Shown here: in pieces, positions 16,030-25,460 of the stretch
How the letters are laid out: each line of letters starts with the position of its first letter
Numbering within the stretch: position 1 is the first letter of the stretch
Origin: UBA1413 sp964472165
GTDB taxonomy: Bacteria; Bacteroidota; Bacteroidia; Bacteroidales; Prolixibacteraceae
NCBI GenBank assembly: GCA_964472165.1
Contig: CAYYJE010000006.1
Span: 1 to 50,956 of the forward strand
Length of the DNA stretch: 50,956 nucleotides
Direction: 5' to 3'
The notes under the pieces: model-generated
What the model was told of the DNA's origin: nothing
Databases searched by the model: none
What the model saw: the letters and a program-made list of their open reading frames with translations, nothing else
Program-made: the position numbers and the translations under genes

Positions 16030-17988
16030 ATGAGAAACTGGCATTTCAACCATATTGACTTTTCGACATATCCGCAATATCACAGGAATGATCTGGGGGT
16101 GAGGTGGTCTGCTGAAAAAACAACCTTCCGGTTATGGGCACCCACAGCCAGGATGGTGGAATTAAGGCTTTACACTTCAGGGAAAGGGGGAAAAGCATTA
16201 CAGCTCATTTCCATGACCCATTCCGAAGCAGGCACCTGGTTTCATGAAGAAATGGGAAATCTGGAAGGATTGTTTTACTCTTTCCAGGTAAATGACGGAG
16301 AATGGTTGCATGAAGTTCCGGATCCTTATGCCCGCGCAGTTGGGGTAAACGGGCACAGGGGGATGATCTTTAATCCTGAAAAATGCAATCCATGGGATTG
16401 GGAAAATGACAGGGGGCCGCGCCCGGCTTCCTTTACCGACATGGTCATTTATGAAACCCATATCCGTGATTTCTCGATCTCTCCGGGTTCGGGCATCCGC
16501 CATAAAGGAAAATATCCCGGCTTTACAGAAGAAAATACCAGAAGTGCATCAGGTGAAACTACCGGTTTGTCACATCTTCTGGAGCTGGGGATCACCCATG
16601 TTCACCTGATGCCGGTCAACGACTTTCAGACTGTCGACGATGAATTCCCGCTTCTGAAGTACAACTGGGGATATGATCCCCAGAATTTCAATGCCCCGGA
16701 AGGATCTTACTCCACCAATCCCTACGATGGAACAGTCAGGATCAGGGAATTGAAACAGCTGGTCAAGACCCTTCATGACAAGGGTATTGGTGTCATCCTC
16801 GATGTGGTTTACAACCACACCTGGCTCACCAAGGGTTCGGTCTTCAATCAGACCGTTCCGGGTTATTATTACCGGCAGAATCCGGACGGTTCATTTTCGA
16901 ATGCTTCAGGCTGTGGCAATGAGATTGCCTCTGAACGGTTCATGGTCCGCAAATTTATCATCGACTCCCTTCTTTACTGGTTGAAAGCCTACCATGTGGA
17001 TGGATTCAGGTTTGACCTGATGGGGATTTTCGACAATGAGACCATGCGGCATATCCGGTATGAGATTGACAAAAAAGAGAAGGGTATTTTCCTTTACGGA
17101 GAAGGGTGGGCGGCTGATTCCAGCCCGATGCCTGAATTTCGCCGTGCAGTGAAAAAAAACATACCCCATCTCCCGGGAATCGCAGCATTCAGCGACGATA
17201 TGCGCGATGCCCTGAAAGGCAATCATGGGTCTAAAACGAGTCTTGGCTTTATCAGCGGGTTGCCTCTGCGAGAGGAAGCCGTCAAATTCGGGATTGTGGC
17301 GGCGACCTGGCATCCGCAGATCGTCTACAGTTATGTGGAAAGCTCACAGGAACCCTGGGCCGCTGAACCCTCACAATGTATCAACTATGCATCCTGCCAC
17401 GACAATTACACGCTGTTTGACAAATTAAGCCTGAGCGTTCCGGATGCCACGGAGCAGGAACTGGGGAAGATGGTCAAACTTGCAGGAGCCCTGATTCTCA
17501 CCTCCCAGGGGGTTCCGTTTCTCCATTCAGGTGTCGAATTTTGCCGGACCAAAGAGGGACACGCCAACTCTTACAAAGCGCCGGATGCTTATAATCAAGT
17601 TGACTGGGAGAGAAAATCAACCTTCGCCGGTGTATATGAATATTACCGGAAACTGATCCGTTTGCGAAGAAATCATCCTGTTTTCCGCATGCCCACTTCA
17701 GAACTGATCAGGAAAAATCTCACTTTCTGCACGGAGTACAGGATGGGAGTAGTGGGGTATTGCCTGAAAGGGAAAAATACCGGGGACTCCTGGGAACATG
17801 CAGTGGTAATTTTCAATGCCAACAGGGAAAAAATCACCCTTACAATACCCAAAGCCAGGTATAAACTTGTTGCTTTTGGCGGTGAAATCAGGGAAGAGGG
17901 GATTGATTTTATGGAAACCGGTCAGGCAGAGGCCGAACCGGTATCCATGACACTGCTGGTCAGAGAATCAGAACGCGGCCAGGAGTAA
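16030..17988 (+). CDS. pulA: Type I pullulanase (GH13 debranching enzyme)
   Basis: A 652-residue enzyme that hydrolyses alpha-1,6 branch points of pullulan, glycogen or limit dextrins. An N-terminal CBM48-like domain (about residues 10-110) precedes the GH13 barrel. The type I pullulanase signature YNWGYDP is present. The catalytic residues are intact: nucleophile D329 in GFRFDLMG, acid/base E358 in LYGEGW and D458 in SCHDNYT; conserved DVVYNHT is also present. There is no signal peptide, so it should act on intracellular glycogen or imported maltodextrins. Its start is fused to the stop of the preceding membrane-protein gene. The 3' end overlaps the convergent ald gene by 21 bp. Confidence 0.94.
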   Translation: MRNWHFNHIDFSTYPQYHRNDLGVRWSAEKTTFRLWAPTARMVELRLYTSGKGGKALQLISMTHSEAGTWFHEEMGNLEGLFYSFQVNDGEWLHEVPDPYARAVGVNGHRGMIFNPEKCNPWDWENDRGPRPASFTDMVIYETHIRDFSISPGSGIRHKGKYPGFTEENTRSASGETTGLSHLLELGITHVHLMPVNDFQTVDDEFPLLKYNWGYDPQNFNAPEGSYSTNPYDGTVRIRELKQLVKTLHDKGIGVILDVVYNHTWLTKGSVFNQTVPGYYYRQNPDGSFSNASGCGNEIASERFMVRKFIIDSLLYWLKAYHVDGFRFDLMGIFDNETMRHIRYEIDKKEKGIFLYGEGWAADSSPMPEFRRAVKKNIPHLPGIAAFSDDMRDALKGNHGSKTSLGFISGLPLREEAVKFGIVAATWHPQIVYSYVESSQEPWAAEPSQCINYASCHDNYTLFDKLSLSVPDATEQELGKMVKLAGALILTSQGVPFLHSGVEFCRTKEGHANSYKAPDAYNQVDWERKSTFAGVYEYYRKLIRLRRNHPVFRMPTSELIRKNLTFCTEYRMGVVGYCLKGKNTGDSWEHAVVIFNANREKITLTIPKARYKLVAFGGEIREEGIDFMETGQAEAEPVSMTLLVRESERGQE

Positions 17989-19188
17989 TTCAATATCCTT
18001 CACCGGTAAATTGAAGAGGTAACCCATGTCGCGGTTGGTGAGGATTCCCCGGTAGAGATACACCCCTTTCCTGAATCCCCTGGAACTTTTCAGATAGCTG
18101 TCAACACCCCCGAAGTCGCCGACGGCCAGCAACAAAGGGATCAGGATATTGCTCAGTGAAATGGAAGCCGTACGGGCTACCAGTGAAGGAATATTGGGAA
18201 CACAATAGTGAATCACTCCATGTTTGCGGAAAACCGGGTTATTCAGGTCGGTAAGCCCCGAAGTTTCGAAACATCCACCCTGACTTGCATTCAGGTCGAT
18301 AATGATGGCTCCTTCCTTCATGTGTTCAACCAGTTCTTCGGAGACCCTGAACTGGGGATTGGCATTAAACGGTAGGGCCCCGATCACGGCATCGGCCGAT
18401 ACCAATGCCTTTTTCAGTACCTTGGGATACAATACCGATGTGAAGATCCGCTCTCCCAATTTCTCTTCCAGCCGGCTCAGAGCCTCCACTGAAGTGTCAA
18501 AAACCTTGACCACAATACCCAGGCTCAGGGCAGCCCTGGCAGCAAATTCAGCAGCGGTCCCCGATCCGATAATCACCAGTTCCGCAGGAGTAATGCCGGT
18601 CACATCGCCAAAAAGAACCCCCTTTCCACCCCTGGAGTTGCTGAGATACTCACTGGCAATGGTAATGGACGTGATTCCGGAAATCTGACTCATCTGGTGT
18701 ACAAAAGGGAGAAATCCGTTTTCATTCTCAAAATACTCGTATGCCACGCAGGTCATCTTTTTCAGCATCAGCTTTCCTATCGACGCGGCACAATAGGAAC
18801 TGATCTGCATATTGGAAAAAATGACCTGGTTCCCCCTGAGCATGCCAATCTCATCCTCATCGAAGGGAGCCACCCGCAGGATCACATCGCACTGGAAGAT
18901 CTGCTCCCGGTTCTCCACCATCACCGCTCCGGCCTCCAGGTATTCCTTGTCGGAATAATTCGCGTGCCTGCCTGCCCCTTTTTCGATATAGATTTCATGG
19001 CCGTATGAAACCAACAAATCCACAGCCTGGGGTGTAAGAGGAACCCTGTATTCTACTTTCGGAAAATCGGAGGGTATCCCGATCAGGATCTTTTTCTCCT
19101 TACGCTGAATTTCCAGCATCTCTTCCCTTGGAAGCAGCATGGTTTTGGAAACCGGCAGTCCCGATCTGGTCTTTTCCCTCGTTGTCAT
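17968..19188 (-). CDS. ald: Alanine dehydrogenase (Ald/PNT family)
   Basis: An NAD-dependent enzyme that reversibly deaminates L-alanine to pyruvate and ammonia. The N-terminal half has the AlaDH/PNT substrate domain (GIPSDFPKVEYRVPLTP, then EKGAGRHANYSD). A Rossmann domain follows with ELVIIGSGTAAEFAARAA (about residues 200-217) and the late segment HYCVPNIPSLVARTAS. The frame opens at a GTG (19251) that overlaps the tsaE stop, but the ATG at 19188 gives a more typical N-terminus of about 407 residues. The tsaE-ald pair is a recurrent Bacteroidota arrangement, probably co-transcribed. Related family members act on other imino acids, so alanine specificity is inferred. Confidence 0.88.
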   Translation of the reverse strand: MTTREKTRSGLPVSKTMLLPREEMLEIQRKEKKILIGIPSDFPKVEYRVPLTPQAVDLLVSYGHEIYIEKGAGRHANYSDKEYLEAGAVMVENREQIFQCDVILRVAPFDEDEIGMLRGNQVIFSNMQISSYCAASIGKLMLKKMTCVAYEYFENENGFLPFVHQMSQISGITSITIASEYLSNSRGGKGVLFGDVTGITPAELVIIGSGTAAEFAARAALSLGIVVKVFDTSVEALSRLEEKLGERIFTSVLYPKVLKKALVSADAVIGALPFNANPQFRVSEELVEHMKEGAIIIDLNASQGGCFETSGLTDLNNPVFRKHGVIHYCVPNIPSLVARTASISLSNILIPLLLAVGDFGGVDSYLKSSRGFRKGVYLYRGILTNRDMGYLFNLPVKDIELLLAAF

Positions 19189-19247
19189 GGCACCTGGATA
19201 CTTATTTCCGGTGAAAGTTAGTTTCAAATCCGCAATTTTCAAAATAT

Positions 19248-19682
19248 TCACCCCACTAAACTGGCTTCAATAGTACGGGTCTGGTCTCCATCCTCACTGA
19301 TTTTCACTTCCACATAGCTGGGGGGAAGCAGGGACTCCACTTTTTCAGGCCATTCGATCAAACAATAGTCACCTCCATAAAAGTAATCCTCATAACCCAG
19401 GTCATACGCTTCCTCCAGTTTTTTTAGCCTGTAAAAGTCAAAATGAAAGAGCGATTTCCCGGTTGCGGTCCGGTACTCGTTGACAATGGCAAATGTGGGA
19501 CTGGTGACGGTATCGTCCGACTGCAAGGTTTTACAAATTGCCCTGATGAATGTAGTTTTTCCTGAACCCATGTGGCCGTAAAAGGCGAAAATCCTCGATT
19601 CCTGAAATGTGGCCATTAATTCATCGGCCACGCGCTCCAATTCGCCGATACGAACCTCTCTTTTTTCAAATTGCGGTACCAT
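19248..19682 (-). CDS. tsaE: tRNA threonylcarbamoyladenosine biosynthesis ATPase TsaE
   Basis: A 144-residue ATPase that works with TsaB and TsaD to install t6A at position 37 of ANN-decoding tRNAs. The Walker A motif GHMGSGKTT (36-44), the switch-like SPTFAIVNEY and the Walker B-like CLIEWPEK are all visible, and the length is typical. It is followed by ald, whose longest frame overlaps the stop codon. A divergent TATTTTTG element (19729-19736, minus strand) upstream could be its -7 box. Confidence 0.95.
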   Translation of the reverse strand: MVPQFEKREVRIGELERVADELMATFQESRIFAFYGHMGSGKTTFIRAICKTLQSDDTVTSPTFAIVNEYRTATGKSLFHFDFYRLKKLEEAYDLGYEDYFYGGDYCLIEWPEKVESLLPPSYVEVKISEDGDQTRTIEASLVG

Positions 19683-19772
19683 GGTATAAAATTTATAGAA
19701 AGGGTATTTATTCCGATATGTGAGAATACAAAAATATGGTTAATTTTACAAAAAAATATAAATCGAGTTACT

Positions 19773-20153
19773 ATGAAAGTTCCTGATAATCTTAAATTTA
19801 CCCATGATCACGAATGGGTGCGCACCGAAGGTGATACCGCCGTAGTCGGAATTACCGACTTTGCCCAGGGAGAATTGGGTGATGTGGTGTTCGTAGAAAT
19901 CGAGACTGTTGGCGAAAACCTTGAAAAGGGTGAAGTCTTTGGTACTGTTGAAGCGGTAAAGACAGTTTCAGACCTCTTTATGCCTGTTTCAGGAGAGGTT
20001 GTGGAAGTGAACGAAGCTTTGGCCGACAATCCTGAACTGGTAAACAAGGATCCATATGGGGAAGGATGGATGATCCGGATCAAAATGGACAACGAAGCAG
20101 AAGCAGGTGAGCTGCTCTCGGCCGCCGATTACCAGAAAATGATTGAAGCCTAA
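19773..20153 (+). CDS. gcvH: Glycine cleavage system H protein
   Basis: A 126-residue lipoyl carrier that shuttles the aminomethyl group between the P, T and L proteins of the glycine cleavage complex. The lipoylation site is K63 in GTVEAVKTVSD. The N-terminal HDHEWVR and the C-terminal PYGEGWMIRI are standard. The open frame extends upstream to 19671, but the ATG at 19773 gives the family N-terminus. The other gcv genes are not in this window. A strong hairpin terminator begins at the stop codon. Confidence 0.97.
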   Translation: MKVPDNLKFTHDHEWVRTEGDTAVVGITDFAQGELGDVVFVEIETVGENLEKGEVFGTVEAVKTVSDLFMPVSGEVVEVNEALADNPELVNKDPYGEGWMIRIKMDNEAEAGELLSAADYQKMIEA

Positions 20154-20189
20154 AAAAAAGAGCTTTCCTGGCCGGAAAGCTCTTTTTTT
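20153..20189. terminator. Bidirectional intrinsic terminator between gcvH and nrdJ
   Basis: A perfect 16-bp stem (20153-20168 with 20174-20189) and a 5-nt loop. The outer stem is A7 on one side and T7 on the other, so it terminates both the plus-strand gcvH and the minus-strand nrdJ transcripts. It touches both stop codons. Confidence 0.93.
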
Positions 20190-22743
20190 ATCCGCATTTG
20201 GAAGAACCGCAGGACATACAGACCAGGCATCCTTCCTGGTAAACTATTTCATTTGACCCGCAATCCCCGCAATGGGCATCTTCGGCCATAGTCCCGTTCG
20301 GGATATATTTTTTCAACGCCCGGGCCACGCCGGCTTTCCATGAATTGATTGTTTCATTGTCGAGCTGAAGGCTGGTAACCAGTTCCACCACCTTATGAAT
20401 GGGCATTCCGTGCCGGAGAACGCCGGAAATCAGCTTTGCATAATTCCAGTAGACGGGATTGAACTTGTAGGAAAGACCTTCAATGGTCGTTTTATATCCC
20501 CGTTTGTTAATATACTGAAAGTCATAACGTGAGGTCTCTTCATCCTCCCAGTTTTTGATGATATATCCCCCGGTCACCGAGCGGGGTAACAGAATTCCGT
20601 CTTCATCATCACTTAAACCGGTAAAAATCTCATAAGGCAGGTTGTCAATCAGTCCGATGAAGGCAACCCAGTTCTCCTTGTTGTTGCGGAACCTTACCAC
20701 GTCAGCCTCAAGTATTTCAGGCCTTTTTGTCGGGAAATGGGATGTTCTCTTTTTTTCTTCCTTTTTGTCGGAGATCAACACTCCGGAACGGGATCCGTCG
20801 CGGTAAACGGTAACTCCCTTACAACCACTTTTCCAGGCCTCAAAAAAGAGTTTACCCACAAGTTCTTCCGAAGCGTGGGCCGGCAGGTTGATGGTCACAC
20901 TGATGGAATGGTCCACCCATTTCTGGATCCGACCCTGCATATGTACCTTTGCCACCCAGTCCACGTCGTTTGAAGTGGCCTGGTAATAGGGTGATTTACT
21001 GACCAGTTCGTCCAGTTCGTCCGGGGTAAAAGATTTGTTGAAGTTGATGCCGTTGGCTTCCATCCAGGTTTTGAACTTGTGGTGAAAAACCGTGTACTCT
21101 TCCCAATGGTCTCCGATCTCGTCCACAAAATCCACCCTGACATCCTTGTCGTTGGGATTCACTTTGCGGCGACGACGGTAAACCGGCATAAATACGGGTT
21201 CGATGCCCGAAGTGGTCTGTGTCATCAGGCTGGTAGTCCCGGTAGGAGCGATGGTTAAAAGGGCGATATTTCTGCGTCCGTGGAGGACCATCTCTTCATA
21301 CAATTCCGGATCGGCAAGTTTGATTCTCCGGATCAGCGGATTATTCTGTTCCCTTTCCGCGCTGTAAATGGCGAACGGGCCCCGGTCGGCAGCAAGCCGC
21401 ACGGAAGAACGGTACGCTTCCAAAGCCACCGTCTTATGAACTTCCTCAGAAAAATCAGTGGCATCCTCGGTGCCATATTTCAGTCCCAGCGCTGCCAGCA
21501 TATCACCTTCCGCTGTAATTCCGATTCCGGTACGCCGGCCTTCCTCCGCCTTCCTCCGGATGTTCTGCCAGAGGTTTTTCTCTACCCGCTTGATTTCCTC
21601 ATTTTCCGGATCGTCAATGATCTTTTGAAGGATGGCATCGATCTTCTCCAGTTCCAGATCAATGATGTCGTCCATCATTCTTTGCGCCACATGAATATGT
21701 TTCCTGAACAGATCAAAATCAAAGCGGGCCTTGTCCGTAAAGGGATGGTTTACGTATGAATAAAGATTGATGGCGATCAGGCGGCAGCTGTCGTACGGAC
21801 AGAGGGGAATTTCCCCGCAGGGGTTGGTGGAAACAGTCCGGTACCCCAGCTCGGCATAACAGTCGGGAATTGACTCGCGGATAATCGTATCCCAGAAGAG
21901 TATCCCCGGTTCGGCAGATTTCCAGGCATTGTATACAATTTTCTTCCATAGTTCATTGGCATTGATCTCCGACTGGTACAACACCTCTTTCCCACTGATG
22001 GGATACCGCTGAACATAGTTTTCCATGCTTTCCACTGCCTGCATGAAATCATCGTGAAGTTTCACCGACACATTGGCGCCGGTTACTTTCCCCTGCTCCA
22101 GCTTTGCGTCAATAAATTTTTCAGCATCGGGATGTTTTACCGACACCGACAACATAAGGGCTCCCCTCCTCCCATCCTGGGCCACCTCGCGGGTTGAGTT
22201 GGAATAACGCTCCATGAAAGGAACAATTCCGGTAGAAGTGAGGGCAGAATTCTTTACCGGGGACCCCTTGGGCCTGATATGCGACAAATCGTGCCCCACA
22301 CCGCCACGGCGCTTCATCAGCTGCACCTGCTCCTGGTCAATTTTCATGATTCCCCCGTAAGAGTCGGAATTCCCTTCGTTGCCAACCACAAAACAGTTCG
22401 AGAGCGAGGCAATCTGGAAATTGTTGCCAATACCGGTCATTGGACCCCCCTGCGGAACGATATATTTAAAATCTTTCAGGGTATCAAAAATCTCCGCTTC
22501 TGTCAACGGATTGGGATACTTCTTTTCAATCCGGGCAATTTCACTCGCCAGCCTCCAATGCATATCGTCAGGAGTCAATTCATAAATGTTCCCGAATGAG
22601 TCTTTCAAAGCATATTTGTTAACCCAGACACGTGCTGCAAGGTCATCGCCCTTGAAATAACGCAATGATGCCTTTATCGCTTCTTCCGGAGAATAGATTT
22701 TCCTGGCCGGAGGGGCCACAACAACGTCTTCTTTAACTGACAT
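20188..22743 (-). CDS. nrdJ: Adenosylcobalamin-dependent (class II) ribonucleotide reductase
   Basis: An 851-residue class II reductase that makes deoxyribonucleotides using a thiyl radical generated from adenosylcobalamin, independent of oxygen. Landmarks: SLSNCFVVG (active-site Cys near residue 116), the NPCGEIPLCPYDSCRL loop near residue 310 with the radical Cys, and a C-terminal tail with CGDCG and CMSCGSSKCG, which combines redox-relay and zinc-binding cysteines. No ATP-cone is recognisable at the N-terminus. Thioredoxin (trxA is also in this window) is the likely reductant. No cobalamin riboswitch signature was found in the 335-bp upstream region, but a 17-bp palindrome is present. It ends in the bidirectional terminator shared with gcvH. 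Confidence 0.96.
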   Translation of the reverse strand: MSVKEDVVVAPPARKIYSPEEAIKASLRYFKGDDLAARVWVNKYALKDSFGNIYELTPDDMHWRLASEIARIEKKYPNPLTEAEIFDTLKDFKYIVPQGGPMTGIGNNFQIASLSNCFVVGNEGNSDSYGGIMKIDQEQVQLMKRRGGVGHDLSHIRPKGSPVKNSALTSTGIVPFMERYSNSTREVAQDGRRGALMLSVSVKHPDAEKFIDAKLEQGKVTGANVSVKLHDDFMQAVESMENYVQRYPISGKEVLYQSEINANELWKKIVYNAWKSAEPGILFWDTIIRESIPDCYAELGYRTVSTNPCGEIPLCPYDSCRLIAINLYSYVNHPFTDKARFDFDLFRKHIHVAQRMMDDIIDLELEKIDAILQKIIDDPENEEIKRVEKNLWQNIRRKAEEGRRTGIGITAEGDMLAALGLKYGTEDATDFSEEVHKTVALEAYRSSVRLAADRGPFAIYSAEREQNNPLIRRIKLADPELYEEMVLHGRRNIALLTIAPTGTTSLMTQTTSGIEPVFMPVYRRRRKVNPNDKDVRVDFVDEIGDHWEEYTVFHHKFKTWMEANGINFNKSFTPDELDELVSKSPYYQATSNDVDWVAKVHMQGRIQKWVDHSISVTINLPAHASEELVGKLFFEAWKSGCKGVTVYRDGSRSGVLISDKKEEKKRTSHFPTKRPEILEADVVRFRNNKENWVAFIGLIDNLPYEIFTGLSDDEDGILLPRSVTGGYIIKNWEDEETSRYDFQYINKRGYKTTIEGLSYKFNPVYWNYAKLISGVLRHGMPIHKVVELVTSLQLDNETINSWKAGVARALKKYIPNGTMAEDAHCGDCGSNEIVYQEGCLVCMSCGSSKCG

Positions 22744-23078
22744 GGCGAAAAATGTTAATGTTCCTTTGTGAGTTGAATCGATTAATCCTCATAAACCCCT
22801 GAGATTCCTGGGTGGTATGCCTCTTGAAATCGTCAGAAATTCTCTCTGCAAGATAAGCCTAGTAACGCGAATTCTGAATACTTTTCTTTTTGGAAAAATG
22901 AAAAGTTATCAACTTTTTAATGTTAGTTTATTGTTTATTAGCTGTTTGCGATTTTTCTCAACACAAAAAGTTTACAAAAAATGAATTTTCCCATACTGAA
23001 TTAAAACGGATAAACCAAACATAACCGATAAAAACAGGGGGCAATTTTTCTACAATTTTCCAACAGCCGAAACGACCT
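22744..23078 (-). other. Intergenic region upstream of nrdJ, no gene seen
   Basis: 335 bp, AT-rich in its centre. It holds a perfect 17-bp palindrome at 22901-22917 (see separate entry). No ORF with coding character, tRNA or terminator was recognised. The B12-riboswitch GCCACTG-type box was looked for on the minus strand and not seen. The nrdJ promoter must lie here but no convincing -33/-7 pair was found. Confidence 0.6.
22901..22917. promoter_or_regulatory. Perfect palindrome upstream of nrdJ
   Basis: AAAAGTT-ATC-AACTTTT, seven paired bases on each side of a 3-nt centre, about 160 bp before the nrdJ start. It is not the NrdR box consensus. It could be an operator for another regulator or for the gene's own control. 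Confidence 0.4.
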
Positions 23079-24320
23079 TTAGTCAACCGGCGGAAAAACT
23101 TCGCGGAGAATTTTAAGGGTGGCTCCGCAGTTTTCTATTACATAATTTTTTGCAATTTCGCTGCTTTTGTTAAACAAATCGGGGTCCCCGGCAAGTCGTA
23201 ACACTTGTGCAGTGAAAGCTTCCGTGGAGGTTACAGGGAAGGCTCCACCCATTCGGGTGAGCTGACAGGCTTCCCTGAACTTGCGGTAATTGGGACCAAA
23301 AAAGATAGGCAACCCAAATGTGGCCGCTTCAAGAATATTATGTATTCCCACCCCAAAACCTCCTCCTATATAAGCATATGTTCCATATTTGTATAAGGAG
23401 GAAAGGAGGCCGACTTTGTCGACAACCAGCACTTCATAATCCTTCGCCTCTTCTTCCCTGACCTTACTCCAGAGAACCCAGGGCTTTTTCAACAATGCCG
23501 TCAGCCTGTTGATATTTGACGCATTGACCTCATGGGGAACCAGAATATACTTCCATTCATGCCGGCTGTTCAGGAATGGCACAAGCAGCTCTTCGTCTGG
23601 TTTCCAGGTACTTCCGGCCACCAACAGGGGTTTACCCTCCGAAAACTTATCAACAACAGGAAGGGGTTGTGAACTGTTTGCGATGGCCGCCACCCGGTCA
23701 AAACGGGTGTCGCCCGAAACCGTGAACCGGGAAATCCCGATTGAGGTCAGCAGGGCGGCAGATGCCTCATCCTGCACAAAGAGGCGGGTGAAAGATTTCA
23801 GTATTTCACGAAACCATCCGCCCCAGGGCATACGGCTGAAAAACATCTGCTCCTTTCTGAAAATGCCTGAGACAAGATAAAGCGGGATTTCACGGGATTT
23901 CAGCTGAGCAATGTAATTGTACCAGAATTCATACTTTACAAAAAATGCTGCTTCCGGACGGAGAATATCCAGGAAAAGAGCGGCATTACGCGGAGTATCG
24001 GCAGGAAGGTAACCTACATAATCAGCCAACGGGTAGTTCTTACGGACTTCGTACCCTGAGGGAGAAAAAAAGGTAAGCACGATTTTAAAGCGGGGATACT
24101 GTTTGCGAATGGCTTCAATTACCGGTCTTCCCTGTTCAAATTCTCCGAGAGAAGCACAATGAAACCAAAGGTAGTGTCCCTCACTCTCCAGCTTATTCCT
24201 CAGTTGCTCCGGCCATCCTTTCCTTCCCTGCACATAAAGCCGCGCCTTTTTGTGAAAGGGAACGGCACACCTCATCAGGGTATGGTACATAAAAATGGCC
24301 AAGTTGTATAAAACCTTCAT
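23079..24320 (-). CDS. waaA: 3-deoxy-D-manno-octulosonic acid (Kdo) transferase
   Basis: A GT30 glycosyltransferase that attaches Kdo to lipid A precursors at the inner face of the cytoplasmic membrane. The N-terminal signal-anchor (MKVLYNLAIFMYHTLMRC) supports the ATG at 24320 (413 residues); the frame is open to 24395 but the extra residues are not family-like. The catalytic-base region WFHCASLGEFEQGRP is intact. The C-terminal Rossmann domain has AGSTWKPDEE, the GGGFGVGIHNILEAATFGLP donor-binding loop and FGPNYRKF. It indicates a Gram-negative outer membrane with lipid A. It is divergent from the DUF6807 gene. Confidence 0.95.
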   Translation of the reverse strand: MKVLYNLAIFMYHTLMRCAVPFHKKARLYVQGRKGWPEQLRNKLESEGHYLWFHCASLGEFEQGRPVIEAIRKQYPRFKIVLTFFSPSGYEVRKNYPLADYVGYLPADTPRNAALFLDILRPEAAFFVKYEFWYNYIAQLKSREIPLYLVSGIFRKEQMFFSRMPWGGWFREILKSFTRLFVQDEASAALLTSIGISRFTVSGDTRFDRVAAIANSSQPLPVVDKFSEGKPLLVAGSTWKPDEELLVPFLNSRHEWKYILVPHEVNASNINRLTALLKKPWVLWSKVREEEAKDYEVLVVDKVGLLSSLYKYGTYAYIGGGFGVGIHNILEAATFGLPIFFGPNYRKFREACQLTRMGGAFPVTSTEAFTAQVLRLAGDPDLFNKSSEIAKNYVIENCGATLKILREVFPPVD

Positions 24321-24433
24321 TCCGCAAATTTTGATGCAAAATAAAAAAGAAAGCATGGCAAACCACCCATTCCCGCCATAATTTTCCACCATCAATGGCT
24401 GCCAGGAGCCGGCAGGCTATATCCTGCCTGAGA

Positions 24434-24466
24434 TTGACCGATATTCTGGAGGTTTTATTACCTTCG
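24434..24466 (+). promoter_or_regulatory. Candidate promoter of the DUF6807 gene
   Basis: TTG at 24434-24436, a 22-nt spacer and TACCTTCG (24459-24466) followed by CA. The -7 differs from TAnnTTTG by one base and the spacer is slightly long. Confidence 0.3.
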
Positions 24467-24493
24467 CAGCATCATATTAACAGTTTACCGATC

Positions 24494-25399
24494 ATGAAAA
24501 CCCGTCCTTTTATTTTCACGTTCCTGGCAATTACCCTTTCCTCCCTGAATTCATATTCTAAAGGTGGAATTACAGCCGAAAAAATCGGCAACAGGATTGA
24601 TGTGACCGTTAACAACCGATTCTTCACCAGTTATCTGTTTCACGAAAATGAAAAATACCCGTTTTTATTTCCGGTGAACGGACCATTGACGGGGAGCAGT
24701 GTCACCTCCCTTCGCAATGGGGAGTATCCGCATCACAGTTCGCTCTTTTTCGGCTGTGACAAGGTCAACGGGGGTAATTACTGGCAGGAGGGTCTGGACA
24801 GAGGCCGGATTGTATCTGCGGGAGCGGTAATTGCAAAACAGGATTCGCAGCATGTAGTGATTACGGATGAGTGCACCTGGATGCGCCCCGGGGCCCCCTC
24901 ACCGGTCAGGGATTACCGGAAAATCACCATTTCTGCGCCATCGCCTGCCCTTTATATCATCGATTTTGAGATCAGGCTGGTCGCACTCATGGACGTGACT
25001 ATTGAAAAAACCAACCATTCTCTTTTCAGTGTCCGGATGGATGCAGACCTGTCGGTCAGGAACGGCGGAACAATGATCAATGCGGAGGGTCAATCGGGGG
25101 AGAAGGCCACCTTCGGGAAACAATCCCCATGGATCGATTTCCATGGTCAAAGGGGAAAAGTAAAAGAGGGTCTGGCCCTGTTACAGCATCCTTCCAATCC
25201 TGACTATCCCTCGCCTTGGTTTACACGCGATTACGGATTCATATCCCCGACACCACTATACTGGCCTGCCTCCGGAAACTCCACTTTTTTCCCTAAAGGG
25301 GAGAGTGTCACGCTCCGTTACCGGGTTCTGGTGCATGGCGGCGACACCACGGAAGCCGGTATTGCAGGTGAATGGGAAAAATACAGGGCGATTCCGTAA
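24494..25399 (+). CDS. DUF6807 (PmoA-like) secreted protein
   Basis: A protein of about 301 residues with a signal peptide (MKTRPFIFTFLAITLSSLNS). The upstream extension of the frame to 24395 does not look like a protein N-terminus and overlaps the waaA side. The DUF6807 landmarks are present: PFLFPVNGPLTGSSVTSLR, then GEYPHHSSLFFGCDKVNG and NYWQEG. Members are beta-rich proteins common in Bacteroidota and Planctomycetes, often beside sugar oxidoreductases. The 'methane oxygenase PmoA' label sometimes attached to the family is misleading. The biochemical role is not established. It may bind or modify a carbohydrate in the periplasm. Confidence 0.82.
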   Translation: MKTRPFIFTFLAITLSSLNSYSKGGITAEKIGNRIDVTVNNRFFTSYLFHENEKYPFLFPVNGPLTGSSVTSLRNGEYPHHSSLFFGCDKVNGGNYWQEGLDRGRIVSAGAVIAKQDSQHVVITDECTWMRPGAPSPVRDYRKITISAPSPALYIIDFEIRLVALMDVTIEKTNHSLFSVRMDADLSVRNGGTMINAEGQSGEKATFGKQSPWIDFHGQRGKVKEGLALLQHPSNPDYPSPWFTRDYGFISPTPLYWPASGNSTFFPKGESVTLRYRVLVHGGDTTEAGIAGEWEKYRAIP

Positions 25400-25460
25400 A
25401 AATTCCTTCATTACAGATACTCCGGGAAACACGTGTCTTCATTGAGAATGAATGCTTGGT

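Noticed and set aside
22744..23078. Cobalamin riboswitch or NrdR boxes upstream of nrdJ
   Set aside because: Neither the riboswitch core box nor the NrdR consensus could be found by eye; a covariance-model search would be decisive.
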